Positions 1-10,337 of a stretch of 64,000 bases of DNA are shown here, in pieces. Within the stretch, counting starts at the first letter, position 1. Every line of letters starts with the position of its first letter. The translations under genes and the position numbers were made by a program. The notes beneath the pieces were generated by a model, which ran no database searches, had not been told where the DNA came from, and worked only from the letters and a program-made list of their open reading frames with translations. Source of the stretch: Aureobasidium sp. EXF-3400 (lineage: Eukaryota > Ascomycota > Dothideomycetes > Dothideales > Saccotheciaceae); contig SWBL01000033.1 of the NCBI GenBank assembly GCA_024195585.1, positions 62,001 to 126,000 of the forward strand, in the 5' to 3' direction.

Positions 1-147
1 AGATGCGGCAGGAACACCCTCAGAAGCGGGAGGAGATCCAGAGTTGCCGTTGGCAGGAACACCTTGAGAGGCAGCAGGGATACCCTCAGAACCAGCGGGC
101 ACACCCTGAGAAGCGGCGGGAACGCCCTGGGAAGCAGCAGGAACACC
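1..147 (-). repeat. 21-bp minisatellite encoding GVPAASQ repeats
   Basis: In the preceding gene, 7-residue units GVPAASQ, GVPAASQ, GVPAGSE, GIPAASQ, one expanded unit (GVPANGNSGSPPASE) and GVPAAS follow one another, corresponding to about 21-bp DNA units. The array continues past the left edge, so the copy number is unknown. Confidence 0.75.
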
Positions 148-822
148 CTGAGTGGCAGCGGGAGATGATGGCATGGCAGCATCGACGCTGGTGCTTGAAG
201 CAGGGGTGGTAACAGTAGCTCTGTTGGTGAAAGTCGAAGTAATGACGCTAGGAGCGGTCAAAACAGTGGTAGAACCACCCTCCGAAATTGTGTGGCCGAC
301 GGGACACGTAGTGACGGTCTCGGAGACGATGTCAGTCACGTAGACGACCTCAGGACCGGATGCGCCCATGGTGGTGGTACCGGTGATGGCCGGGACGTTG
401 GCAGACGAAGCGGGAGTGGTGGGGCTGTTGACGCCCTCACCAGATGAGCCAGTAGGCACGCCGGTGACGGCACCAGAGCTACCGGGAGCAGCGTTGGTGG
501 GGACGGCAGTGGCGTCGACATCCGAAGAGGAAGGCGAAGCACCACCGTAGTTGCCACCAATAGGAGCGGACGAGGCAGCAGCGTCAGTCTGTACAGATGG
601 GACTGCTGAACCAGCAGCAGTCGTGGTCATGTAGTGAGTGACGTGCTCGGTGATGGTCTGGGTGCGAGTCTGAGTAGACCACTGGGTGATGGTCTGGGTG
701 GAAGTGGTGGGCTTGCCCTCAGGACCACAAGGGCATGTGTTGGCATCGCGCTTGTTGTTCCAGGGAGCGGCAGTGGACAGACCAGAGTAGGCCGCCAGGT
801 ACACGTAAGTGCTGGGCTTCAT
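1..822 (-). CDS. secreted Ser/Thr/Ala-rich repeat protein, 3' end outside window
   Basis: An open frame of 274 codons runs from an ATG at 822 to the left edge without a stop, so the C-terminus is missing. The N-terminus looks like a weak secretion signal (about residues 1-19, ending STAAP) followed by a Lys-Arg pair (NNKRD) that a Kex2-type protease could cut. Two Cys (CPCG) follow, then Thr-rich stretches (TQTIT, TRTQTIT, TEHVT) and a central VVYVTDIVSETVTTCPVG block of a type common in fungal wall and GPI-anchored glycoproteins. The last 50 residues are 7-residue repeats of the form GVPAASQ. The composition suggests a heavily O-glycosylated extracellular or wall protein. A GPI signal would lie beyond the edge and cannot be checked. 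Function is unknown. Confidence 0.7.
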   Translation of the reverse strand, partial: MKPSTYVYLAAYSGLSTAAPWNNKRDANTCPCGPEGKPTTSTQTITQWSTQTRTQTITEHVTHYMTTTAAGSAVPSVQTDAAASSAPIGGNYGGASPSSSDVDATAVPTNAAPGSSGAVTGVPTGSSGEGVNSPTTPASSANVPAITGTTTMGASGPEVVYVTDIVSETVTTCPVGHTISEGGSTTVLTAPSVITSTFTNRATVTTPASSTSVDAAMPSSPAATQGVPAASQGVPAASQGVPAGSEGIPAASQGVPANGNSGSPPASEGVPAAS

Positions 823-2633
823 CTTGGATGAAGAGCGAAGCAGTCACTTGTATCGGTTTGCTGTCGATTAAGTATGAACGAAGGACTGAAACGATCGGTG
901 GGTAGATAAAACAAAAACGAGGGATTGCTTCAGAGCACAGCTCTTGATTGGCAAAGGAAAGAAAGACGAAAGACGAAAGACAAAACTGAACTGATCCAAA
1001 GAGTACTGAGAGCAGGCAAGACGACATGCTTTATACGGAGGATGGACAGCATGTTGAATGCATCGACGCGGAAAGAGTGGGTTGAGATGCTACAGGATTA
1101 GCAGCAGAGCATCGATCATACCAGTCTTTGATGAGATTAAGGATTTTGACATGTCTGTGGCGGCTGTGCTGACATGCCAGTCCGGAAGAGGGTGAAGCTT
1201 GGGACGAGACATTGCAGACGACTCATGGGATTGTCGTGGTGGGGGTATACACGGCAATGCTAGAGGTGAGAAGTCTCGTAATGGGCAGACTGGAAGGAGC
1301 TTGGTTAGCAAATTAGCCTGTCTCAAAGCAGAACCTCACAGCAGTCGTGACGGAAAGAGGGATAGCGATCGACAGTCTCGAGTCCGCTCTGGCCTTATGG
1401 ATATGAAACTGGCCTAGCTACTCCACAAACCCCAGTTCGCGGAAGACGGTGGTGCATCTTCAGTAGAACGTTGGGAAGCTCGGTCAAGTTCATGCTTGGT
1501 CGTTGGTCGTACAACGGGATTGCGTTCATGGACAGACACGATGTTCTCTTCAAGAGCCAGGCATGGAAGTTACGACCGCGGAAGGACATCAACGTGTGAG
1601 GCATGAGCGTACGACAGTCCCCTGCAGGTTGCGACGATACAGTGCTTCACCGGCTCCGCATAACCATGACGACTCGATGATTCAGGCCACCACGGAAGGC
1701 ACGGGAGTGTAGGGAGGATGGCGCGGATGATTGATGAAGTGCGCGAAGTCTGTGCGTGAGGCGGTGTTGAAACTTGTGCCTATTTCTGGCTAGATCAAGT
1801 GCTGGCAGAGATTTGCCAATACAGAGAGCGAGCTTGGGTGATTGGAGAATGCGCGGCCTCACACAATTCTCAATATTGTATAACGAGTTGCAAATCGCAG
1901 TGGCGAGAGACATGGACAGCACGCAAAGATGTTGGAGGTCAGAACAAAGTGCTGATGTTGTGACACGCATGGAGGAAGGAAGGATGTGTGATCGACAGTG
2001 CAGGCGTCGGAGTGCCTCGGGCCGGGGCCAAATTGCAAGCCGACTGGCCGAGGAAATTGGCCCAAGATCCGGCTCAAACTGCCTCGTACTTGCATCAGGG
2101 TGATTTTTGAAACACGTCCTCCCAAGAAGACCTTGTTTCAGCCTCCAAGCACTACCAACATTTGAAGCACCAGCTCAAACCCTTCTTCCTGCTGCGATGT
2201 GCTTTTTCGCCATCGACCTGACGCCATATTGATCATGGAGGGGCGCCCTTCCCTCCGGCCGGAGCTCACTGGACAATTTTGTGGTGCACGATCACACGCC
2301 GGAGAGTGCCTATTTCCCAATTGCTGAATAGGAGACTTCATCTCAAATATTTGACCATACCATGACTCTGCGCAGGGAACCAGCCATCGCCTTCCTTGAG
2401 TCAGATTCGTGGATCAGGTGGGTCGGCTTCTCGTTGCTGCACTTCTCGCACTTCGACTGTTTCTCCATCGTGGCAGTCTTGCCAACTCGCATTCGAAGCT
2501 CGTCATGGCCGCAGATCTTGTCACAGGTTTGCTCCCGAATCTGGTTGTCTTCCAAGGACGGCTCATTTCTCGTCATAACCAAAACTGAGAGTATTCTGGA
2601 TGGCATGCATTACGTTGTATCTCCATCAGCGGC
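823..2633. other. intergenic, no gene seen
   Basis: About 1.8 kb between the start of the repeat-protein gene and the stop of the NADH dehydrogenase gene. Only short open frames without recognisable protein signatures occur. A TATAAAG sequence on the minus strand at 1029-1035 lies about 210 bp upstream of the repeat-protein ATG and may be its TATA box. Confidence 0.5.
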
Positions 2634-3896
2634 TCACCTCCTAGCAATATCTCGGCCGCCCCACCAGACAAATATCCAGCTGATTGAGATCATTATCTTC
2701 CTCCTCCAACTTCTCGTCCACGACAGGTTGCCCGATCGCCATGCCAGCCATGCACCTTCTCCTGTCCAGTCCTGTTTGCCACCGATCACACCGTCACGCT
2801 TGCCTAGGTAGGCTGTTGTTGCCTTCTGCTTGTACTCAAACACCTGTGCTGCAGCACCTGCAGCCTCATTGTTAAGCTCGCGTGTGAGATACTCGCCTTT
2901 CTGCAAGGCTGCTTCAGCCAGTGTCGGAAGACTGTATCCCTCAATGTCGGCTGCGTCGCCCAAGGCGTAGGTTCCCTCCATCGGTGTGCCATCAGGCCGC
3001 AACACACGCAGATGTTTGTCCGTCAAGATACGAGGCATGCCTTTCTCGGTCTTCTTGACATCCAGTTTATCGAGTAGAGAGTTTGCTTTGTTGCCAGTGG
3101 CCCAGATGAGCATGCCGTATGGCAATTTACCATCTTCCTTGGTGTACATGGCATCCTGCTCTACCTTCTCAATGTGAGAGCTGGTTTTGATCTCGATCTT
3201 CTTCTGTTTCAAGGATCTGGTTGCGTAATCTCCAAGCTTGTCGTCAAAGGTTGACAGGATTGTAGGCGCGACATCGTGGATAACGATTGAGAGCTTGCCA
3301 TCCAGATTAGGATACAAGAACCTCATGTTCTGGTCCCAGAGGTCGTATAGCTCTGCTGTGGCTTCGATACCGATCGCTCCTCCACCAACGACTCGAATAG
3401 TCAGAATGTCTCGTTGTTGCTGCTCAGTCACTCCAGGCAAGGAGGCTGCATCCAATATCTCGAGTAACCGCTGTTGAATGAGGCGAGCATCGTTTGTCGT
3501 TTTCAAAAACAATGCGTGTTCCACAGCGCCGGGTGTGCCAAATGTCTGAATATCACAACCAGGCGCAATTACAATCTTGTCATATGAAACATCGTACTCC
3601 TCGTTTTTCCAGAGTTCCGATACTGATGGCTTGCACTTGATGATGCGCTTCTCCAGATCGATACTCTGAGCAATTGCTTTGTGGTATTGAACGTTAGTTC
3701 TGCTGCGCCGGCGAACGGGTTCTTCAGCGAGTCGGAAGTCGAAGAGGCCACAAGCTGCACTCGCAAGCAATGGTGTATATTGGATCGTTCGAATGGGCGA
3801 GATGATGATGACGTCGTATTCTTCAACGTTCAATTCTTGCGATAGGACGAAGCCGGCCCAGCCACTTCCGATGACAGCCACGGTAGGTTTTGACAT
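2634..3896 (-). CDS. type II (rotenone-insensitive) NADH dehydrogenase-like flavoprotein
   Basis: A single-exon, 420-residue pyridine-nucleotide-disulphide oxidoreductase. It starts MSKPTVAVIGSGWAG, so the FAD-binding GxGxxG sits at residues 10-15. YTPLL at about 40 matches the NDH-2 signature, a second Rossmann motif VVGGGAIGIE lies near 170, and YALGDAADI near 310 is the second FAD contact. The C-terminus (GAWLAWRSGNLSWTRSWRRK, then ISWIFVWWGGRDIARR) matches the amphipathic membrane-binding tail of fungal NDH-2 enzymes. Such enzymes pass electrons from NADH to ubiquinone without pumping protons. No clear mitochondrial presequence is visible and the protein is shorter than the usual internal and external fungal enzymes, so its location is uncertain. 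Confidence 0.85.
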   Translation of the reverse strand: MSKPTVAVIGSGWAGFVLSQELNVEEYDVIIISPIRTIQYTPLLASAACGLFDFRLAEEPVRRRSRTNVQYHKAIAQSIDLEKRIIKCKPSVSELWKNEEYDVSYDKIVIAPGCDIQTFGTPGAVEHALFLKTTNDARLIQQRLLEILDAASLPGVTEQQQRDILTIRVVGGGAIGIEATAELYDLWDQNMRFLYPNLDGKLSIVIHDVAPTILSTFDDKLGDYATRSLKQKKIEIKTSSHIEKVEQDAMYTKEDGKLPYGMLIWATGNKANSLLDKLDVKKTEKGMPRILTDKHLRVLRPDGTPMEGTYALGDAADIEGYSLPTLAEAALQKGEYLTRELNNEAAGAAAQVFEYKQKATTAYLGKRDGVIGGKQDWTGEGAWLAWRSGNLSWTRSWRRKIMISISWIFVWWGGRDIARR

Positions 3897-4844
3897 GATT
3901 TTTGAGTTAGTGAAGCCATTGCTCCAAGCTGAGGGTTATCGGGTCTTATATCTGATCTGGTTCATCGAATACCACTGATGTCACCACTCTAGATTTTCCT
4001 TGTTGTCCTCACCGCGATACGGCAGATCTATCGCTAACGAGCTCCCGCGCTGCCGTTGCTAGAAGCAGTCTTTGATCTAGAGATCTCGCACAAGGCTGTC
4101 GGCGATCGACCCTGTGGTGGTTCGTGGATTCATTCCGACATCAAACATGTCTCCCGATGGTCGTACTGACTACCAAATAATTCTTTCGACACAAAAAACA
4201 GGATCATATTTGGTTGCGATCGAAACAGAACGATGCTGCTTCGCACGGTTTGAATTAAAAGTGTTGACGTCATTCAAGCCTTCGAAAATGCTGCGAACTT
4301 GCGATCCAGCATTCGCTAAAGTGCTTTGCATTTGCTCGAGAAGATAGCAGTGGAACGTATGCACAGTGTGGATTGCACAATATGTGCTGTATACCGAGTT
4401 CGCGCCAGCTACGGTCGTTATCTTGGTTTTGAGTTGGAAATGAAGTATTCGCGGTGTTCAAAGTCTCGCACGTATAATTTCTTGTCATCATTCAAAATTC
4501 GGGAGTGCTGGAAGACATTTTCGTAGTTTGATAGCGCCACGAGCACTTTTTGACATCTTCGAGTAGTAGAATATGAAGCTTGTACATTTGAGATGATTCA
4601 AGAGTATGCATGAAGTATATAACTGCCTGTTGCAGTTGTTATGGCGAGAAAAAGACTTTCGAGTGTTGTTATACATATCACCCTGTTCATTGCCAAGATG
4701 TTTCAGATCCGAGATCGACTTCGTTCATCTTATCGATCTTCCCATCGGAGATCGGGATCCAGCTGGCCGAGTCATGAGCATAAAGTTATGAAGTCAACCA
4801 AGTCTCAATTTATGCCTATAAGGTTTAAATTCCTTCCAGACTCT
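3897..4844. other. intergenic, AT-richer, no gene seen
   Basis: About 0.95 kb upstream of the NADH dehydrogenase gene and downstream of the PQ-loop gene, both on the minus strand. It is visibly more AT-rich than neighbouring coding DNA. I recognise no gene or repeat. Confidence 0.5.
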
Positions 4845-5815
4845 TCATGCTTGCGATATGGTTGTCGTGTGTCTATCGCGTAGTCCAATCGCATCAACAC
4901 TAGCGGAAGAAGTGCTGAACGCCGAAGTAGAAGAAGGCATATCATGCACAGAAACATCATTCTCTCCATCATTTCCCGAATTGCGTCGTGCCCTCGTCGA
5001 AATCTTTTCTCGCAACCAAGGTCGAAGATTATAGTATCCACCACAAGCAAAGATACCCAGCCAAAGCGTCAACTCAACACCATAAATAACAATTCCCAGA
5101 ACATCAAGCTGAGGTTGAAAAAAGACTGAAATCAGAGAAGTCAAGTCACCCAGTGCATCGAGAAAGCAAAAGGTAAACGAGATACCTCTGACCGTTCTGT
5201 GGGTATAGATATCCCAATAATGCGCCAGAACACCACAAGCGAGAAATAGTGCTGCCAATACAGCCATAAGAGTCCGCGGCCACTCAACACCATTTGCTTT
5301 GCCCTCTCTTAATGCATAGATCAAACCTATTTCTATACCAGCCATACAGCATGCGACTGGCACAACGATACTAAGACTGCGAAACACAGACCACTTTTTC
5401 TCATAGTAGTAGACTTGGATCCAGGTGAGTAGGGACAGAAAAGAGAGGATCTGGGGTTGGATTTGGAGGGCGAGGTTGAAGGAGGAGGTGATGTTGTAGA
5501 CGCCGAGGGGGACGCCTGCCCAGGCCCAGAACATCATCATAGAGGGTTGGAGGCCGGTTGCATTGTGGCGGCGGTAGTTTATGATGATCTGAGGGATTAG
5601 CTTTGGGAAGAGTCAGATTTTGATATTTTGTGTTTTCGGGTTGTTGTCTGGTTGGGAGTTGGGAAGATGGGGATGGGGAAGAAGGCTGTATACCTGAATA
5701 GACCAACATACCTATACATGACGAGGTCAGAATACTTCTGGTCAATGAATCAGAGTCAGGGCAAACATACGGCTCCTAGAGTGCCGAGCACGTTGGCAGC
5801 GACGGGAACGTCCAT
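4845..5815 (-). CDS. PQ-loop repeat membrane protein, with an 18-nt micro-exon
   Basis: Three exons: 5815-5771, 5711-5694 and 5600-4845, giving 272 residues (M start at 5815). The 18-nt middle exon encodes VCWSIQ. It is needed to join MDVPVAANVLGTLGA to LIPQIIINYRRHN and so restore the first PQ-loop. Introns are 59 and 93 nt, GT-AG, each with a CTGAC branch site. About seven hydrophobic segments follow. The second repeat (YWDIYTHRTVRGIS) keeps the shape but lacks the PQ dipeptide. The tail is hydrophilic and Ser-rich. PQ-loop proteins include lysosomal/vacuolar amino acid exporters and ER proteins; the substrate here cannot be told. It is divergent from BFR1, with 272 bp between the two start codons. 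Confidence 0.8.
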
Positions 5816-6087
5816 TGATCAGATAGAGTCACAGTCTGTAATGATTCTAGTTTGTATTTCTGTAGACATTACTTGTGACTGGACGCAAATGACTCGAAGA
5901 GCGATATAGAAGCAGACGGAAGTGGTCTGGAAGTCGGGAGATTTGATTGGGCGAGACGGCGGCTTCTCCGCAATTCTTGGACGAGTCTAAAATTCACCCG
6001 TCGTCGAGACTCGAGCACGGGTGTTTTGGTAACGCTGGCTTCTTTCTCCCTTTCCCTTCCAGCAGTCACACCCTCTGTACAACCACA

Positions 6088-7663
6088 ATGGCCGATCTTG
6101 CAACACCGTCTGCCGCCATCATGAGCACTATCGATGCTGGTGCCCAGAAGCCCGCCGTCACCAAGCCCGAGAGACCTGACCAGGCCGACTACGACAAGTC
6201 CCTCGCCGAGGCACAAAAGGCCCTCGATGCTGCTGTCGAGAGACAGGCAAGTCTGAGTCTTTGGAATTTGGGAATTTCTGATGAGAACTAACACATGTCT
6301 ACAGAAGTCGATCAAGGCCAAGCTCGACTCGCGCCCCAACAACAAGGAGTCCCCCGAGGCCAAGAGACAGCAGGAGCTGCGCGCACGACTGAACGAGATC
6401 CGCGAGGCACAAAAGTCGGGCAAGTCGAGTCGCGCCCAGCAAATCGGCCAGATCCAGCGTCTCGATGAGCAGCTCAAGTCGCGCATCACCGAGCAAAAGA
6501 CTGCCCGCAGCCGTGTCGCTTTCCGCTCCGTCGATGACATCCAGAACGAGATCAACCGTCTCCAAGCCCAGGTCGAGACCGGCACCATGAAGATTGTTGA
6601 CGAGAAGAAGAACCTCGCCGAGATCACCGCCCTCAACAAGCAGAAGAAGGGTTTCGCCGGCTTCGAGCAGGCCCAGAAGCAGATCGACGACATCAAGGCC
6701 CAGATTGCCGACATCAAGAAGTCCATGGACGACCCGGCAAGCAAGGCTCTCTCAGACGAGTACACCAAGATCACCACCGAGCTCGACGAGATCAAGGGCA
6801 AGCAGGACGAAGTCTTCAAGAACCTGAACCAGCTCCGTGACGAGCGCACCCGTGCCAACGAGGCCCAGCAGGTCGCATACACCAACCTCAAGGACATCAA
6901 GGACAAGTACTGGCAGGCCAAGCGTGCCTTTGCCGAGTACGAGAAGGAGGCATACCGCGTGCGCAGAGAGCGCCAGAAGGCCGAGCGTGATGCTTACGAG
7001 GCCGGCAAGCGCAAGCAGGTCGCCGAGGCCAAGCTCGAAGAGGCCAGCGCTCCTGCCTACGGTGACGAGATCCAGACCGCCCAATCCCTCATCCGCTACT
7101 TCGACCCTTCATCGCAAGAGGCCAAGGCTGCCGCCGGTCCTGGCAAGTTTGCCGCTCAGGCCAGCCGTACCGTTGAGGCCACCGGCATCAAGGGTACCGC
7201 TCTTCCTCGCAAGGGTGAGGCCGACGAGGACTACATGACCGGCAACGGTGGCAAGAAGGGCAAGAAGAACCGCAAGGCTCAGAATGCCTCTCCCGCCCCT
7301 GAAGCACCTGCTGGAAAGTTCAACCTCTCTTTCGGTGTCATTGAGCAACTCGCCAAGATCGACGTCCAGCCCCCATCATCGCAAGCCGCCGTCCCTGGTG
7401 TTGTTGAGCAGATCAAGTCCAAGCTCGAGAGCTGGCAAAAGGACCAGGACCGCAAGACCCAGGAGGTTAGTAATCGTTCAAACACACAACTCAAGCAACG
7501 CTAACATATCTCTCAGAACGTCGACAAGGCCAAGAAGGAGATTGAGCGTCTCGAGGCCGAGACTGAAAACTCCTCCGAGGGCACCGCAAAGACCAACGGC
7601 AACTCCGCCGACAACGTCGCCGCCGACCTCGAGAAGACCAAGCTCGACGAGACTTCCTCGTAG
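6088..7663 (+). CDS. BFR1: BFR1-family mRNP/nuclear segregation protein
   Basis: Three exons: 6088-6246, 6305-7465 and 7517-7663, 488 residues, close to yeast Bfr1 (470). The first intron starts GCAAGT rather than GT, is 58 nt long and has a CTAAC branch site; no GT donor keeps the frame. The protein is highly charged and almost wholly coiled coil, with the family-typical KLDSRPNNK segment early, the RSVDDI helix, and YKTLKDIKDKYW-like packing around residues 240-270. A basic KKGKKNRK patch lies at about 385. Bfr1 associates with polysomal mRNPs at the ER and affects secretion and ploidy in yeast. The tail after the last intron is Glu/Ser/Thr-rich and low in complexity. Confidence 0.88.
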
Positions 7664-8479
7664 AACAGTGTTGTCCATCTAACTTTGCATCTCTCTGACC
7701 AGTGGTCCCAAAAAGTTGTGCTTTCGAAAGAGGATATGATTTGAACAAAGATTGCAGTGGAGAGACATGCCAAAAAGAAGAGCAGAAAGGTGATCTTGGA
7801 GAGAGATGATTGATCCTGCAGACCTTTTTTCCCAGGAAGGGTGGGTTCACAAAAAATGTGTTTTTTCTTGCACTACCCTTCTTTATTACATTTACATCCC
7901 GTTGAGCGTTCAGGGATTTTTGTTGCCATTCTTCCACGTCTTGTTGTTTTCACCGAAGTTGTGTTATTGAACAAAAGCAAGAGAAATGTTGATCAGGATC
8001 CAGCAGTAGGGAACTTACTTTACTGACTCTGATCGCGTGCCGTCTTTTGGTGTTTGCTGCTTTATGCCATTAGCCGCTTCCTGTTCGCTATGCCCAGTCC
8101 GCACCACATGTAAGTCAACACCCGCGACAGAACATTAGAGCTTTAGTCTCTTCAGACACTCTTACAAGCTTGAAAATCGAAACTGCTGGCTGCAGTCAAA
8201 ACATGAGCCTCGGTATGCATGAAGTCATGCAGGTAGACGTCTGTACCAGTACCCCGCATCCTCGATGATCCTCCTTCTCCGCATTCTATAACACCGACCT
8301 TTGGATCGGCTATATTTTCTGACCTATCCAGACTTCAACCTCGCACTTAACTTTTGCCATCCTCTTAGGTCTTAAAACTTGTTCAGGTTGTCCAAGAAGA
8401 CGAAGAAGAAAAGCTACTGATCCTGACCAATCTGACTCCTTAGCAAGAAACAGAAACAGATATAGAGATCCAAGCAACC
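7664..8479. other. intergenic, no gene seen
   Basis: About 0.8 kb between BFR1 and the acyl-CoA ligase gene on the same strand. A TATATTTT element at 8311 lies about 170 bp before the ligase ATG and could belong to its promoter. Nothing else is recognised. Confidence 0.45.
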
Positions 8480-10206
8480 ATGCCTTTCGAATCACCCCAC
8501 CCACCAATCTCCCTCCCACCCAACGAATCCATCTGGTCTTTCTTTTTCAACTCCTCTCATAGTCCACTATCTACAACCTCTTCCTCATCTACCAATGGTT
8601 ACCTCGATGCCAGCACCGGTTCCTCCCTCTCCTACATCGACGTAAAGAAAAAAGCAACAAAACTTTCCACTGCCCTCATCCTTAACCATAATTTCAAAGC
8701 CGGCGATACCGTGATCCTATTCTCTCAAAACTCAATTTGGTATCCAGTAGCCATGTTTGCCGTTCTCAGGGCTGGAGGTGTGGTTAGCGGTGCCAGTCCT
8801 GCTTATGGTGTTGAGGAAATGAGCTATGCATTGAAAACCTCCGGAGCAAAGTTTTTGATGACGCATCCTGAGAGATTGGATATTGCTGTCCAAGCTTGTG
8901 AACTTGTAGGCTTAAGCAAGGAAAACATTTTTCTGTTGGAGGGAGAAAAAGAGGGGTTCGTGGGTGTGCAGGAGTTGATTGAGGCAGAGAAGAATGAGGT
9001 GGAAGAGTGGATGGGAGTTAAGGAGAAGGGAAACAAACACGTGTGTGCTTTTTTGAGCTTTAGTTCTGGGACTACTGGGTTACCTAAAGCTGTAAGTTTT
9101 CTTTTCTCACATATATTTGAAAAGCGAAAACTAATATTTTGCAACAACAGGTCATGATATCCCACCAGAACGTCATCGCACAATGTCTGCAAATGCTCAC
9201 CATAACACCAAAACTGGAACGCGTTTTAGCTGTACTGCCGCTCTTCCACATCACCGGATTAGTGCATATCTTGCATCTACCCATCCTCTTTAACGCTCAA
9301 GTCATCATGCTCCCCTCCTTCTCGATGCCCACCATGCTCTCCGCCGTCGTACACTACAAGATCAAAGAACTACTCTTAGTACCTCCTTTACTCATCCGCT
9401 TGGTCCGCGATCCCATCGTCGACAGCTACGATCTATCTCACGTGGAGAGATTTTCATCCGGCGCTGCTCCATTGAGTGCAGAGATTTTAGAGTTGTTAAA
9501 GAGGAGGTTTCCAAATACGGGGTTTAAACAGGGGTATGGGATGACAGAGTCTTGCTCGTGTATTACTGGACATCCACCTGAGTATTACTCCTACGAATAT
9601 GCTGCTTGTGTGGGACAGGTTGTTCCTTCGACTTCTGTGAAGATAATCAAGGAAGATGGGAGTGAAGCTGGTGTTGACGAGGCTGGAGAGATACTTAGTA
9701 AGGGGCCTCAGATCACCATGGGGTATTTGAACAATGAGCAAGCGACAAGAGATACCTTCGACGCAGACGGATACCTTCATACCGGCGACCAAGGCTTCAT
9801 CAACGCTTCAGGCCTCCTCACCATCACCGACAGAATCAAAGAAATGATTAAAGTCAATGGCCATGCGGTTGCTCCCGCAGAACTCGAGGACTTGTTGCTT
9901 GGTCACACTGCCGTTGAAGATGTAGCTGTCCTCGGTATCTCTGACGCTGCATCTGGAGAAGCTCCTAAAGCTTTTGTGGTACTGAAACCCGAGTTTTCTG
10001 CCAATAAGATAGAAAATACAGGAAAAGAGTTATTGGCGTATGTCAAGGAGAAAAAGATACGGTATAAATGGTTGAAGGAAGTTGAGTTTGTGGAGCAGAT
10101 TCCAAAGTCTCCTTCTGGAAAGATATTGAGGAGGGTACTCAAGGATAGAGTCAAGGAAGGCAAAGTAGGGGTCGTAGTCAAAGAGACTGCAAAAGCAAAG
10201 TTGTAG
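8480..10206 (+). CDS. 4-coumarate/aryl-CoA ligase-like enzyme with PTS1 signal
   Basis: Two exons, 8480-9091 and 9151-10206 (59-nt GT-AG intron), 555 residues. It is an ANL-superfamily adenylate-forming enzyme. The phosphate-binding loop FSSGTTGLPKA spans the splice junction. YGMTESC (A5), YLHTGD (A7) and KVNGHAVAPAELE (A8) follow in order, and the catalytic lysine lies in PKSPSGKILRR near the C-terminus. The reaction is activation of a carboxylic acid with ATP to an acyl-AMP, then transfer to CoA. The protein ends in AKL, a peroxisomal targeting signal type 1, so it probably acts in peroxisomes, for instance in side-chain shortening of aromatic or fatty acids. The substrate is not predictable by eye. 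It is convergent with ALG1, 131 bp away. Confidence 0.88.
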
Positions 10207-10337
10207 AGTGATGAAGATTGTTGCTTAGTGTATCTGGTCAATCGTATCTGCATTGTGTTTTATATACATATATATCTGAACTTTTCACTTTTTCCTTTTC
10301 CTAGATCTTGAAATAGTGTGAAAGAGGCACTGCCAAT

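Noticed and set aside
2362..2811. 149-codon plus-strand frame over the 3' end of the NADH dehydrogenase gene
   Set aside because: No recognisable domain, and it overlaps a clearly conserved C-terminus on the other strand.
5869..6921. 350-codon minus-strand open frame overlapping BFR1
   Set aside because: It is antisense to the biased codons of BFR1 and its product is Leu/Ser/Arg-rich without any domain; the plus-strand gene explains the region.
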